A stretch of DNA of 61,492 nt from Chlorobium sp. (GTDB lineage Bacteria > Bacteroidota > Chlorobiia > Chlorobiales > Chlorobiaceae): contig JANQHB010000046.1 of NCBI GenBank assembly GCA_028277225.1, positions 1 to 61,492 of the forward strand. The letters are read 5' to 3'. Made by a program: the position numbers and the translations under genes. The notes under the pieces are model-generated. The model had not been told where the DNA came from and did no database searches. It saw only the letters and a list, made by a program, of their open reading frames with translations. Shown one piece after another: positions 17,639 through 26,424 of the stretch. How positions within the stretch are numbered: the stretch's first letter is position 1; each line of letters begins with the position of its first letter.

Positions 17639-18319
17639 ATGAGCATGATTGATCTGCGTATTTCTCTGGATTTTCTTGCCTTGCTGAAGTCAAACAATGA
17701 CCGGGAGTGGTTTAAGGCAAACAAGTCGCTCTACGACGATGCGAAAGGAGCTTTTGAACAGCTTATCGCCGTGATGATTCCTGTTGTTCGGGAAATCGAT
17801 CCCGATGTTGATGTCCTCGATCCCAGGGAATGCATGTTCAGGATATTTCGCGATACCAGATTCTCGTCGAACAAGGAACCGTACAAGACAAATTTCGGGG
17901 CTGTTATTGCCAAAGGCGGGCGAAAGAGTCCCAATGCCGGATACTATATTCACATGGAGAGCGGTTCATCGATGATCGGCGGAGGGATCTACATGCCGGA
18001 TTCCCGTTATCTCAAGGCGATCAGGAACACAATTTTCGAGAACGTTGATGAATATCGGTCGATCATCGACAGCGATGAGTTCAGAAAATACTTCAGCGGT
18101 ATGTTCGGAGAGAAACTCAAGAACGCTCCCAAAGGATTTCCGAAAGATTTTCCCGATATCGATCTGCTGAAAAACAAGCATTACGCCGTCACGCACAAGG
18201 TGGACGACGGTTTCTGGTTGTCGGATACTCTTGTAGAAGATGTTGCGGAGATGTTTTCCGCTCTCTATGGTTTAAACAGGTTTCTCAATACAGCGATCGG
18301 CAATGCAGATAAAGGATGA
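17639..18319 (+). CDS. DUF2461 domain protein
   Basis: A 226-residue protein covering the whole DUF2461 (TIGR02453) family. Diagnostic segments are FLxxLKSNNDREWFKANK near the start, FRIFRDTRFSSNKEPYKTN near residue 70, GYYIHME, and a closing KKDFPDIDLLKNKHY-like stretch. The family function is unknown. It overlaps the following gene by 17 bases, so the two are co-expressed. Confidence 0.88.
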   Translation: MSMIDLRISLDFLALLKSNNDREWFKANKSLYDDAKGAFEQLIAVMIPVVREIDPDVDVLDPRECMFRIFRDTRFSSNKEPYKTNFGAVIAKGGRKSPNAGYYIHMESGSSMIGGGIYMPDSRYLKAIRNTIFENVDEYRSIIDSDEFRKYFSGMFGEKLKNAPKGFPKDFPDIDLLKNKHYAVTHKVDDGFWLSDTLVEDVAEMFSALYGLNRFLNTAIGNADKG

Positions 18320-19346
18320 TGTCATTCACTGGCTTCTGGAAGATGAGAATCCCCCGGTACGTTACCTGACTTTGACCAAGCTGCTGAACTTTCCGGAAAC
18401 AGCATCGGAAGTGCGACAAACCAAGGCACGTTTCATGGACTACAATGTAACGCAGGGAATTCTTGGGCATAGTAAGGAATTTTGGAAAAATGACGACCGG
18501 GCATACTGGAAATACACCGGCAAGTATTGGCAATTAATTTTTCTTGGCCAATTTATGGCGGACGGAAAAGACCCGCGTATTGCCGAAGGAACGCATGAAA
18601 TGTTGAAGAAACGCAAGTGGGTGATGAAGAACGGAGGCCAGTGTCTGACTGCCAATCTGCTCAATGCATTCAGGCGTCTTGGTTATGGCGGTCATTTTGT
18701 AGTCATCGAGGAAACCGAGGCTTTGGCAAATAGAATTGTCAAGGATCGTGGAATAAAGTGTACGGCGATGGATTACAGTTTGCTACCCCATTGTTACATG
18801 GCTGTGCCGAAAATTTTGCTTCTTTTTGCGGAAATACCCGCTCAAAAGCGCTCAGTAAATGTAAACCTGGCGATAGTGCTTCTCGTACAGAAATTGCTGG
18901 AAAACGAGGTTTATGTTTATGTGCCTTCCGCTCGAAAAGAGTGGAAGAAAATTTTAGATAAGGCGCCAAAACGTGCTGATCTACCGGAAACAGAGACGGT
19001 TAAAAACTGGATCTTTACACAAAAGGGCATATTTCTGGACTTGCATGGCTTGGGGGAGAGGATGCCGAAACAAGGATGGGTCAATTTTGGTTTTCCATTA
19101 CATTATAACTCGGACATATTGGAAGCAATGTATGCACTGGCCCTTCTTGAAACACCAATGACTCCACAACTGAAAAGACCATTGGAAATCATCAGAGATA
19201 AAATGACGCCGGAGGGTAAATGGGTAATGGAAAACTCTTTGAATGGAAAGATGTGGGCGGATGTCGAAGAAAAAGGAAACCCCAGTAAATGGATTACTTA
19301 TTTTGCACTGTATGTGCAGAATCATTTTAAGGTGGATCGATCATGA
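18303..19346 (+). CDS. Prenyltransferase/squalene-cyclase-like toroid protein, hypothetical
   Basis: A 347-residue soluble protein with helical repeats. GQCLTANLLNAFRRLGYGG, YALALLETP and GKWVMENSLNG resemble the repeated units of alpha-alpha toroid proteins often annotated as prenyltransferase-like or, wrongly, as a NifH-related protein. Function unknown. It overlaps DUF2461 by 17 bases upstream and the next gene by four bases. It is more AT-rich than its neighbours. In other genomes similar proteins stand beside DinB-family genes, which fits the odd N-terminus of the next gene. Confidence 0.6.
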   Translation: MQIKDDVIHWLLEDENPPVRYLTLTKLLNFPETASEVRQTKARFMDYNVTQGILGHSKEFWKNDDRAYWKYTGKYWQLIFLGQFMADGKDPRIAEGTHEMLKKRKWVMKNGGQCLTANLLNAFRRLGYGGHFVVIEETEALANRIVKDRGIKCTAMDYSLLPHCYMAVPKILLLFAEIPAQKRSVNVNLAIVLLVQKLLENEVYVYVPSARKEWKKILDKAPKRADLPETETVKNWIFTQKGIFLDLHGLGERMPKQGWVNFGFPLHYNSDILEAMYALALLETPMTPQLKRPLEIIRDKMTPEGKWVMENSLNGKMWADVEEKGNPSKWITYFALYVQNHFKVDRS

Positions 19347-19939
19347 ACTGGAAAGAACTGTTGACAAAAGAGATCGAGTCGGTCTACGCCGTTACGGAAG
19401 GACTGCCGGACCTTGTTGATACAACCCTTTTAACCGTTTTCGTTCTTGCAGCGATCTTTACGTCGGTTTTCAGCCCTGATGTGCATGCAAAGCCCGAAAA
19501 CCATGGCAATTCGGCTGCAAGGGATATGCTGATCAGAAGTCAAGTGGAAACAGCCGTCAGCATGCTGAATGCGGTCACTATGAAAGCCCGGAAAGGCGAT
19601 ATGACCATCGATAGAGCGAAAAAGCTGGGAGCCGAACTGCTGAGGGAACTCCGCTACGGGGAGGAAGGTTATTTCTGGGCCGATACCGTTGAAGGGGTAA
19701 ATGTTGTTCTCTATGGAAAAGAGGACGTTGAGGGCAGGAGCAGAATTGACGAACAGGATGCAAACGGTGTGTTGTTTATCAGGGAATTCATAACAAAAGC
19801 AAAGGCCGGGGGCGGTTATGTGGAATATCTTTTCCCCAAAAAAGGCGGGACGAATCCCGTGGCGAAAAGGTCGTATGTCAAGCTGTTCGAGCCGTTTAAC
19901 TGGGTTGTCGGAACAGGTTATTATCCCGGAAAACACTGA
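19343..19939 (+). CDS. Single-cache-domain protein with a DinB-like N-terminal stub
   Basis: A 198-residue protein. Residues 1-27 (beginning MNWKELLTKEIESVYAVTE) resemble the start of DinB/DUF664 proteins. At about residue 28 a hydrophobic segment TTLLTVFVLAAIFTSVFS begins, followed by a signal-peptidase-like VHA and then a periplasmic sCache_2 domain with GYFWADT, YGKEDVEG, YVEYLFPKKG and a closing WVVGTGYY. The most likely history is deletion of most of a dinB gene, fusing its start to a former secreted cache protein. It overlaps the preceding gene by four bases. No signalling output domain is attached. Confidence 0.7.
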   Translation: MNWKELLTKEIESVYAVTEGLPDLVDTTLLTVFVLAAIFTSVFSPDVHAKPENHGNSAARDMLIRSQVETAVSMLNAVTMKARKGDMTIDRAKKLGAELLRELRYGEEGYFWADTVEGVNVVLYGKEDVEGRSRIDEQDANGVLFIREFITKAKAGGGYVEYLFPKKGGTNPVAKRSYVKLFEPFNWVVGTGYYPGKH

Positions 19940-20065
19940 ACTAATACGTGGTTCCCCTTGTTTTATGCTTTGTCGAGCCTTTCATGCATCAGAGTATCAA
20001 CTGGTGGGGGAAGGTGGTGCGTATCGATAAATAAAGCGGAAAAACATAACATGCAGGAACGAGCA

Positions 20066-20689
20066 ATGAGTGGAATTGTGCTTCTTTTATCGAGCCTGCT
20101 TCTTGCAGGCTGCTCGGTTTTGGGCAAGCGTAGTGCGGAAGAAGCGGCCTACACTGTCCTGAAAAGTGATGGAATTTATGAAATTCGCCGCTATGAGTCG
20201 ATGATATTGGCGGAAATAACTGTGGATGGTGATTATCGGTCGACCAGCGGCAAGGCTTTCAGCAAGCTTGCGAGCTATATTTTCGGAGATAACAAGTCCT
20301 CGTCCACAATAGACATGACTACACCGGTTCTTCAGAAGCAGGGCGGTGAGGAGATCAGCATGACAGCCCCCGTTATTCAGAAAAAAAGGGGTGAGAAATG
20401 GGTGACCGCTTTTGTTATGCCACGGGAGTATACGATGGAAACAATTCCCCGCCCTTTCGATCAGGATATCGTTTTGAGGGAAGTGTCAGGTGCAATGGTT
20501 GCGACTATTCGTTACTCGGGGCTTCACTCGGAAAAAAATATCAGCAGGTATGCTGAAAAGCTGAATAAATGGATTATTCAGAACGGGTATAAACCTGCGT
20601 CAGGGCCAAGAGCGGCAACGTTCGACCCCCCATGGACACTTCCGTTTCTCAGGCGTAATGAAGTGCATATCGATCTCAATGAAAATTGA
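20066..20689 (+). CDS. SOUL family heme-binding lipoprotein
   Basis: A SOUL-domain protein of about 207 residues with an N-terminal lipoprotein signal LLSSLLLAGCSVLG. The body has YEIRRYESMILAE, SKLASYIFG, IDMTTPVLQ, ISMTAPVIQ and FVMPREYTMETIPRP, all typical SOUL segments. The family binds heme or tetrapyrroles. ATG at 20066 is preferred because AGGA lies seven bases upstream; ATG at 20051 would add five residues and 19958 overlaps poorly coding sequence. Confidence 0.85.
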   Translation: MSGIVLLLSSLLLAGCSVLGKRSAEEAAYTVLKSDGIYEIRRYESMILAEITVDGDYRSTSGKAFSKLASYIFGDNKSSSTIDMTTPVLQKQGGEEISMTAPVIQKKRGEKWVTAFVMPREYTMETIPRPFDQDIVLREVSGAMVATIRYSGLHSEKNISRYAEKLNKWIIQNGYKPASGPRAATFDPPWTLPFLRRNEVHIDLNEN

Positions 20690-20708
20690 GGAATTCAATC
20701 GTTACAGG

Positions 20709-20740
20709 AAAAGCCATTCCAGACAACCGGAATGGCTTTT
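20709..20740. terminator. Bidirectional intrinsic terminator
   Basis: AAAAGCCATTCC at 20709-20720 pairs with GGAATGGCTTTT at 20729-20740 around an 8-base loop, followed by CTTTTTT. It ends the SOUL transcript and, through the A-run on the other side, the minus-strand psr transcript. Confidence 0.9.
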
Positions 20741-20761
20741 CTTTTTTGGCTCGGAGGGAGT

Positions 20762-21754
20762 CTACATGAAGGTGTGATAGGTTTGGCCGGCAAAGACTAT
20801 CAGAAAACGCAGGATAAGTCCACCCATCAGCACAAGGACCGGAGCAACCTGCGGGAACCTGATGTGTACTCCCACAGCCTCCAGAAATTCAAGAAACATG
20901 GGAAGCAGGAGGCCCAGCACGACAAAGCCCCCCCAGAACCACCACATATAAGAGATTCCTGCCATCTGGTAGTCTCCGGCGATAAGATGCATCATCGCAG
21001 CGCTGTTGTTGGCAGGGCCGGTTATGCCGCCAAGCACAAAGAGTCCGAGAACGATCATTTCGATCCAGAGCGCATTGACATCGATCCTGCTGTAGATCGG
21101 CTTTTCCTTGTCAGGTGCAAAGAGGAGCAGAAGGGCTGCTGCGCTTGAAATACCGGAAACAAGAAAGAGCATGCCGAGAATGGAGCTTGACCAGAGTGGT
21201 CGTGCATAGAAAAACGAGAGGAGAATGCCCGTGTAGATGCCGATACCGATGCCGATATGCGCATTGAGCAACGCTACAAGCGTCAGATGGTCTTCTGTCC
21301 AGTCAATGAGCTTGTTGACGATTCCGATATCAAGTTTTCGTACAAGCTGCTTGTTGACAAGCAGGGCCTGCAGGACAGCCATCGGGAAGAAGACTATCAG
21401 AATCCAGCTTCCAGCCGACATCGGTGATGTTGGCTGGACAGTGGTATAGAATGCCCACACATAGAGTTTGTGCGCAAGATCGAGAAAGAGGAACAGCATT
21501 CCCACTCCAAGCAGTATCGGGGCAAGGGCTGAGCCTATTCTTACAGCAAGACAGGGACAGCCTTCGCCTTCATCACGGGGGCCGATCCCGAAATGCCGCT
21601 TGATTACGATCATTGCAGCGGTTATGACAAGCAGACCGCCCGCAAGACCTCCAAGAAAAAGGTAAAGAGGAATGTGCCACTCCCAGATATGAAGGTGCGG
21701 TATCACATTCGGGTTCATTTTCGTGGATATGATTTCCGATGTTGTTTCAGTCAT
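20762..21754 (-). CDS. psrC: NrfD/PsrC-type membrane subunit of polysulfide-reductase-like complex
   Basis: A 330-residue integral membrane protein with about eight or nine transmembrane segments, of the NrfD/PsrC family. The N-terminal HLHIWEWHIPLYLFLGGLAGG is typical. It would bind quinone and connect the molybdoenzyme and its iron-sulfur subunit to the membrane pool. It is the last gene of a psrA-psrB-psrC operon. In green sulfur bacteria this unit is known as a polysulfide-reductase-like complex; direction of catalysis (sulfur compound oxidation or reduction) cannot be read from sequence. Confidence 0.88.
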   Translation of the reverse strand: MTETTSEIISTKMNPNVIPHLHIWEWHIPLYLFLGGLAGGLLVITAAMIVIKRHFGIGPRDEGEGCPCLAVRIGSALAPILLGVGMLFLFLDLAHKLYVWAFYTTVQPTSPMSAGSWILIVFFPMAVLQALLVNKQLVRKLDIGIVNKLIDWTEDHLTLVALLNAHIGIGIGIYTGILLSFFYARPLWSSSILGMLFLVSGISSAAALLLLFAPDKEKPIYSRIDVNALWIEMIVLGLFVLGGITGPANNSAAMMHLIAGDYQMAGISYMWWFWGGFVVLGLLLPMFLEFLEAVGVHIRFPQVAPVLVLMGGLILRFLIVFAGQTYHTFM

Positions 21755-21756
21755 GT

Positions 21757-22326
21757 CTATACTCCCGGTTTGTTCCTTGCTGATATCCAGTAGAGGCTTG
21801 GATTGGTGCCTGCATGCTCTTTCTGTCGGTAAACCTCCTTGCCGTTCATCATAGTTACGGCGTATTCTTCAGGATTGTTGAAGTCCACGAGGTTCAGGCT
21901 TGTTGTCGGGCAGACCGACACGCAGGCTGTTTCGAGACCCTGTTCAAGCCGGTGTTCGCAGAGCGAGCATTTGTCCACATACCCTTCCGGATGGACATAG
22001 CGCGCGTCGTAGGGACAGGCTGCCAGACATGCCTTGCAGCCTGTACAGCGTGACCGGTTGATCTGTACAGTACCGTCTTTGGAGTAGTGCGAAGCCCCGG
22101 TAGGGCAGTAGGTGACGCAAGGAGCCTTGCTGCAGTGCTGGCATCGCTCCGAACGGTTTTCCATGCTCAGTCTGGGAAACGTGCCGTTTGTTTCCTGAAC
22201 GACCCAGTCACGACAGTACCCTTCCGGGACACTGTTTTCGGACTTGCATGCATAGACGCATGCTGAGCATCCTACACAGACACGGGTATCGATCACCATG
22301 CCGTAATTTTTTTTGTCAGCCTTCAT
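21757..22326 (-). CDS. psrB: 4Fe-4S ferredoxin subunit of polysulfide-reductase-like complex
   Basis: A 189-residue four-cluster ferredoxin of the DMSO-reductase/PsrB type. Cysteine groups are VCVGCSACVYACK, CQHCSKAPCVTYCP, CTGCKACLAACP and CSLCEHRLEQGLETACVSVCP, which give four 4Fe-4S sites. It carries electrons between PsrA and PsrC on the periplasmic side. The start is one base after the psrA stop and the stop is two bases before psrC. Confidence 0.92.
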   Translation of the reverse strand: MKADKKNYGMVIDTRVCVGCSACVYACKSENSVPEGYCRDWVVQETNGTFPRLSMENRSERCQHCSKAPCVTYCPTGASHYSKDGTVQINRSRCTGCKACLAACPYDARYVHPEGYVDKCSLCEHRLEQGLETACVSVCPTTSLNLVDFNNPEEYAVTMMNGKEVYRQKEHAGTNPSLYWISARNKPGV

Positions 22327-24549
22327 TTATGCCTCCTTGATAAACGTCACGAAATTGTTTTGAAAGCCAACTGCTCCGATGGCTTTGTCCACCTCGGTAT
22401 CTGAGACCAGCTCGTTATGCGAGGCTCCCTTTCCATAAGCCCATTGAAGTTTTTTGTAATTGTGACCGTAGCCATGGACCATGTAAACCGCGTCCTGCCT
22501 GATGCGTTCGGTGACTTTGACCTTTATCGGAAATTCCGAAACAACACCGGCTTGGTTTTTAAGCCGGACGTATTCGCCATGATCGAGGCTGTGTTTCCTG
22601 GCTACATGCGTGTTGACCCATACCTCGTTTTCTTTTGCCGTGGGCAGTTCATTGAGAAAACGGTTGTTTGCGGTGCGTCCAAACGTCAGCATCGGTTTAC
22701 GCCCTGTCAGCATTCGGTAGAAACCCTGCGGCGGTTCCGGGTGCCTGATATAGCGTGGGACGGCGTCAAAACCGGCTTCGCGCAGTTGTGAGGAAGCGAG
22801 TTCGATTTTACCGCTCGGAGTCTTGAAGGTTAATTTTTTGTCGGGTTTTCGGTAGAGATCGGTTGGTTTACCCAGAAGTACACCAGTTTTCTTTACTTCG
22901 GCCAGGGATGAGCCGGCTTTTTTCAGCTTTTTGTCGAGATAGGTCTCGACATCCTCTTCGAAAACGCCCTGCAGCCCGAGCTTGTTTGCGAGCATTGCGG
23001 CGATCTGATTGCCGGGTTTGCTGTCGTACATCGGTTCGACGACCGGTTGGCGCAATGCGACGTAAGGCGTTCTGTATGGCCTGCCTTTGTCGAGATCATC
23101 ATAGCGTTCGAGATAGGTGCATTCGGGAAGCACGACGTCGGCATACCCGGTAACTTCCATGGGAAGGGTATCGACGGCTACCAGGAAATCCACCTTGTTG
23201 ATCGCTTCGAGGGCGATTTTCCGTCCGAGTGTTATGGTTTCAGGGACGTTGACGCCATAGACGAGCCATGCTTTGATCCTCTCGTCGAGTGTCTGCTCGA
23301 TCACTTCGTGCGATGCTATGCTGTTTTCCGGCTTGCCTTTGACAAACAGCGGATATTTGCTCCAGATTTTCTTGTGGAATTCCGGATAGTGATGCGTCTC
23401 ACCTTTCGGCATCTTGAATTTCTCATACTTGACCATACCACCCTTCATTTTATAATTTCCGACAAGGGCGTTGAGAATGGCCATAGAGCGTGATCGTTGA
23501 GTTCCGTCGCCATACCACTGGGTCCGGCGGCCGGGATGAACAGCCGCGGCCGGAGCATGATGTGCAAACGTCCTGGCAATCTCGCGGATATCATCAGCTG
23601 AGATGTCGGTGATGACCGATGCTTTTTCGGGAGTCATCTTTTCGATTTCGCTTCTCAGTTCCTCGAAACCGATCGTGTATTCCGCCACGAACTCCCTGTC
23701 GTACAGGTTTTCTGTGATAAGTACATTCGTGAGGGCCTGCAGCATTGCGATATCTGTCCCCGGCTTGATAGGGAGCCATTTATCGGCTTTTCCTGCAAGG
23801 GTCGAGAAACGGGGGTCAAACACAACGATCCTCAGGCCTCGACGGATACCTTCAGAAATTTCCTGTACGGCGGTATTGTGCATATTCTCACCGAAATGCG
23901 CTCCGAAAAACAGGATATATTTGCTGTTGATGATATCGATTCCTTCAGGAGTGCCAGCGCCATGGCCATAGGTCAGAGTGTAACCCTGATGACGCGGACC
24001 GCAACAGAAATCAAACGATGGTTTGGAAAACTTGTTGACGCCGAAAGACATGAGCATCTTTTTGAAAAACGTATATCCGTAGCCGTGATGGAGCATCGCA
24101 ATAGCTTCCGGACCGTATTTCTCTTTTATGGCGAAAAGCTTTTCAGCGGTAAAAGAGATTGCTTCGTCCCACGTTGCTTTACGGAACGTGCTTTTTCCCC
24201 CTTTTGTCTCTCTGATAAGGGGGTGGGCGAGCCGGTCGGGATCATAGATCTGGCCTATGCCGCCGGTTCCTCTCGGGCACAGCTTTCCGTTGCTGAGCGG
24301 ATGGTATTTCGAGCCGGTAATCTTGTAAATCGTGCCGTTGCGGACATGAGCGGCGATGCCGCAACGCCAGAAACAATGTTCACAGAGAGAGTGAACGACC
24401 TGTTCCTCTCTCCCTCCTTCTTCCGCATGTGCGCTATTTCCGCCGGAAAATGCTTTTGTTGTCATGGTTGACATTGCCGCAGTTCCCGCCAGAAACAGCG
24501 ACGATATCTTGATGAAATCTCTGCGGTTCAACTCCTTGCTGCCGTTCAT
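22327..24549 (-). CDS. psrA: Molybdopterin oxidoreductase, polysulfide/thiosulfate reductase-like catalytic subunit
   Basis: A 740-residue molybdo-bis-MGD enzyme with a twin-arginine signal NRRDFIKISSLFLAGTAA, so it is exported folded. LCEHCFWRCGIAAHVRNG and GKLCPRG provide the four ligands of an N-terminal 4Fe-4S cluster. FDFCCGPRH supplies the likely molybdenum-ligating cysteine as in PsrA. The C-terminal domain closes the cofactor site with GRKPMLTFGRTANNRFL. The molybdopterin genes at 31-39 kb would supply the cofactor. Whether it acts on polysulfide, thiosulfate or another sulfur compound is unknown. Confidence 0.9.
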   Translation of the reverse strand: MNGSKELNRRDFIKISSLFLAGTAAMSTMTTKAFSGGNSAHAEEGGREEQVVHSLCEHCFWRCGIAAHVRNGTIYKITGSKYHPLSNGKLCPRGTGGIGQIYDPDRLAHPLIRETKGGKSTFRKATWDEAISFTAEKLFAIKEKYGPEAIAMLHHGYGYTFFKKMLMSFGVNKFSKPSFDFCCGPRHQGYTLTYGHGAGTPEGIDIINSKYILFFGAHFGENMHNTAVQEISEGIRRGLRIVVFDPRFSTLAGKADKWLPIKPGTDIAMLQALTNVLITENLYDREFVAEYTIGFEELRSEIEKMTPEKASVITDISADDIREIARTFAHHAPAAAVHPGRRTQWYGDGTQRSRSMAILNALVGNYKMKGGMVKYEKFKMPKGETHHYPEFHKKIWSKYPLFVKGKPENSIASHEVIEQTLDERIKAWLVYGVNVPETITLGRKIALEAINKVDFLVAVDTLPMEVTGYADVVLPECTYLERYDDLDKGRPYRTPYVALRQPVVEPMYDSKPGNQIAAMLANKLGLQGVFEEDVETYLDKKLKKAGSSLAEVKKTGVLLGKPTDLYRKPDKKLTFKTPSGKIELASSQLREAGFDAVPRYIRHPEPPQGFYRMLTGRKPMLTFGRTANNRFLNELPTAKENEVWVNTHVARKHSLDHGEYVRLKNQAGVVSEFPIKVKVTERIRQDAVYMVHGYGHNYKKLQWAYGKGASHNELVSDTEVDKAIGAVGFQNNFVTFIKEA

Positions 24550-25041
24550 GTCTGGTTGCTCCTGATGTTCTGGTTATCGGTTCAGGCTGGTGAACTGAAT
24601 TGAAATGGACGTTCGGCTTTGTATCGAAGCCGGCGAACGATGGCTGCCGATCCCTTTTTTTGTTCCGGCCTTTGTGAAACAAAATCCATAAAAAATGAAA
24701 TATATGGTGTGGAGGCCAATGAGCCAAAAGTGCACTGTGTGTCGCGTAGTGTTAATAATTGTTAATCTTTACGTTCTTTCAATCGCTGCTTTTTCAGGCG
24801 CAACGGTTTCTTGCTTTATGATAACGATTGTTATAATTATCCATTTTTTTATGGGGCTTGTTATACTTTTGTGCATATTTCAATTGCCTTATGCTTTTTC
24901 ATGAGGCTGCGGGTATGGAGTGTGCAATGAGAACCGGGAAAGGTGAATTTTTACCGTCATTCCATGGTTGAAGGTGCAAGATTGGTACCCAAAGGTTATC
25001 TTGGCAAAAACAGACGGTTTTCTGCATGCCGGAGTTCCGAT
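24550..25041. promoter_or_regulatory. Divergent psrA/nqrA control region with candidate operators
   Basis: About 490 bases between two divergent operons. It contains TTAATAATTGTTAA (24750-24765 region), nearly self-complementary, and ATAACGATTGTTAT (24821-24836 region), whose arms ATAAC and GTTAT are exact inverted repeats. Either could be a regulator site (FNR- or Fur-like spacing), but neither matches a consensus well. A 69-codon hydrophobic frame at 24695-24904 lacks a ribosome-binding site and is not called as a gene. Confidence 0.4.
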
Positions 25042-26397
25042 ATGTCAGTATTACGACTCAAAAGAGGCCATGATATAACGCTTGAGGGTTGTCCGGAAAA
25101 GAAGCTTGTCAACCCCGGACGGCCTTTCAGCCTGGCAGTCTGTCCCCCGGATTTCAGGGGTATCAGGCCTAAAATGATGGCTAAGGAGGGAGATCATGTC
25201 AGGAGGGGGCAGCCTTTATTCTACTGCAAGGATCATGATGGTCTCGTCTTTACCGCTCCGGGCTCTGGAACGATATCAAGGATTGTCTATGGTGAACGCC
25301 GAAGCCTGAGAAAGGTTATTATCGATACTGACCGTATTGATTCGTGTGAGGAGTTCAAGGCATTCAAAGAGGACAGAATCCCGGAACTGAAACCTGAAAC
25401 GGTCCGTTCGATTCTCCTGCAATCCGGGCTTTGGCCGGTCATCAGGGAACGTCCGTTTTCATCTGTTGCAAATCCTGGCAGGAAGCCGAAAGCCGTCTTT
25501 GTGCCTGCGATGTCGACAGCGCCTTTTGCGCCGGATGTCGATTTTATTCTTGAACATGATGGGCGTGGTTTTCAGGCTGGATTGACCGTTCTGCGAAAGC
25601 TTGCCGGTTCACCTGTTCATCTGGTCATGGGGGAGCACAGTACGAGCCCGCTTCTGTCAGGAGCGCAGGATGTCACCATACACCGCGTCAGCGGCCCTCA
25701 TCCTGCCGGGAACGTGGGTATTCATATTCATCATATCCTGCCGATACGGCATCGGGATGACATTGTGTGGTATGTGTCGTTACAGGATGTTCTTCGTATC
25801 GGCCGACTTTTCCTCGATGGCAGGCTGCCTGTTGAAAAGATCGTAACCGTCGGTGGCCTGAATGTTGAAAAACGGGGCTACGTCAAGGTCAAACAGGGAA
25901 TGATGCTCAGGGATATCCTCGAAGGAAACGCGATAAAGCCGGAGAGCCGTTTGATATCGGGCGATGTGCTGACCGGATTCAAATCTGTTCCTGAAGATTT
26001 CCTTGGATTCTATCATGACACCATATCGGTCATACCGGAAAACAATCGGCGGGATTTCTTCGGCTGGCTTAGCCCGGGCCGTCACAGCTACTCGGTAACA
26101 AACCTGTTTGTATCGAAACTGTTTAACAACAACAATACGGCAATCGATACAAGGATGCATGGCAGCCCCAGGGTTATCATCCCTTTCGGGAATATCGAAT
26201 CAGTTCTCCCGATGGATTTGCTGCCGACGTTTCTTATAAAAATGATCCTTGCCCGGGACATCGACGAGATGGAAAAACTTGGTATCTATGAGTGCGATCC
26301 GGAAGATTTTGCGCTCTGTTCTTTTGTCGATGCTTCGAAAATGGAAATTTCCGACATTATTCGCCAGGGGCTTGAGTATGTTCAAAAGAACGGATAG
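25042..26397 (+). CDS. nqrA: Na+-translocating NADH:quinone oxidoreductase subunit A
   Basis: NqrA, the peripheral quinone-site subunit of Na+-NQR. The chosen ATG at 25042 gives 451 residues, close to the usual length, and begins MSVLRLKRGHDITLEG like other NqrA proteins; a GGAG box lies just upstream. An in-frame ATG at 24943 would add 33 unconserved residues. FSLAVCPPDFRGIRPKM and GDHVRRGQPLF are NqrA segments. First gene of nqrABCDEF. Confidence 0.92.
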   Translation: MSVLRLKRGHDITLEGCPEKKLVNPGRPFSLAVCPPDFRGIRPKMMAKEGDHVRRGQPLFYCKDHDGLVFTAPGSGTISRIVYGERRSLRKVIIDTDRIDSCEEFKAFKEDRIPELKPETVRSILLQSGLWPVIRERPFSSVANPGRKPKAVFVPAMSTAPFAPDVDFILEHDGRGFQAGLTVLRKLAGSPVHLVMGEHSTSPLLSGAQDVTIHRVSGPHPAGNVGIHIHHILPIRHRDDIVWYVSLQDVLRIGRLFLDGRLPVEKIVTVGGLNVEKRGYVKVKQGMMLRDILEGNAIKPESRLISGDVLTGFKSVPEDFLGFYHDTISVIPENNRRDFFGWLSPGRHSYSVTNLFVSKLFNNNNTAIDTRMHGSPRVIIPFGNIESVLPMDLLPTFLIKMILARDIDEMEKLGIYECDPEDFALCSFVDASKMEISDIIRQGLEYVQKNG

Positions 26398-26424
26398 TTG
26401 GAACGCTCAGTTTAGGGTTGATTT

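Noticed and set aside
24695..24904. 69-codon hydrophobic frame between psrA and nqrA
   Set aside because: No ribosome-binding site, biased only because the region is T-rich, and it occupies the divergent promoter region.
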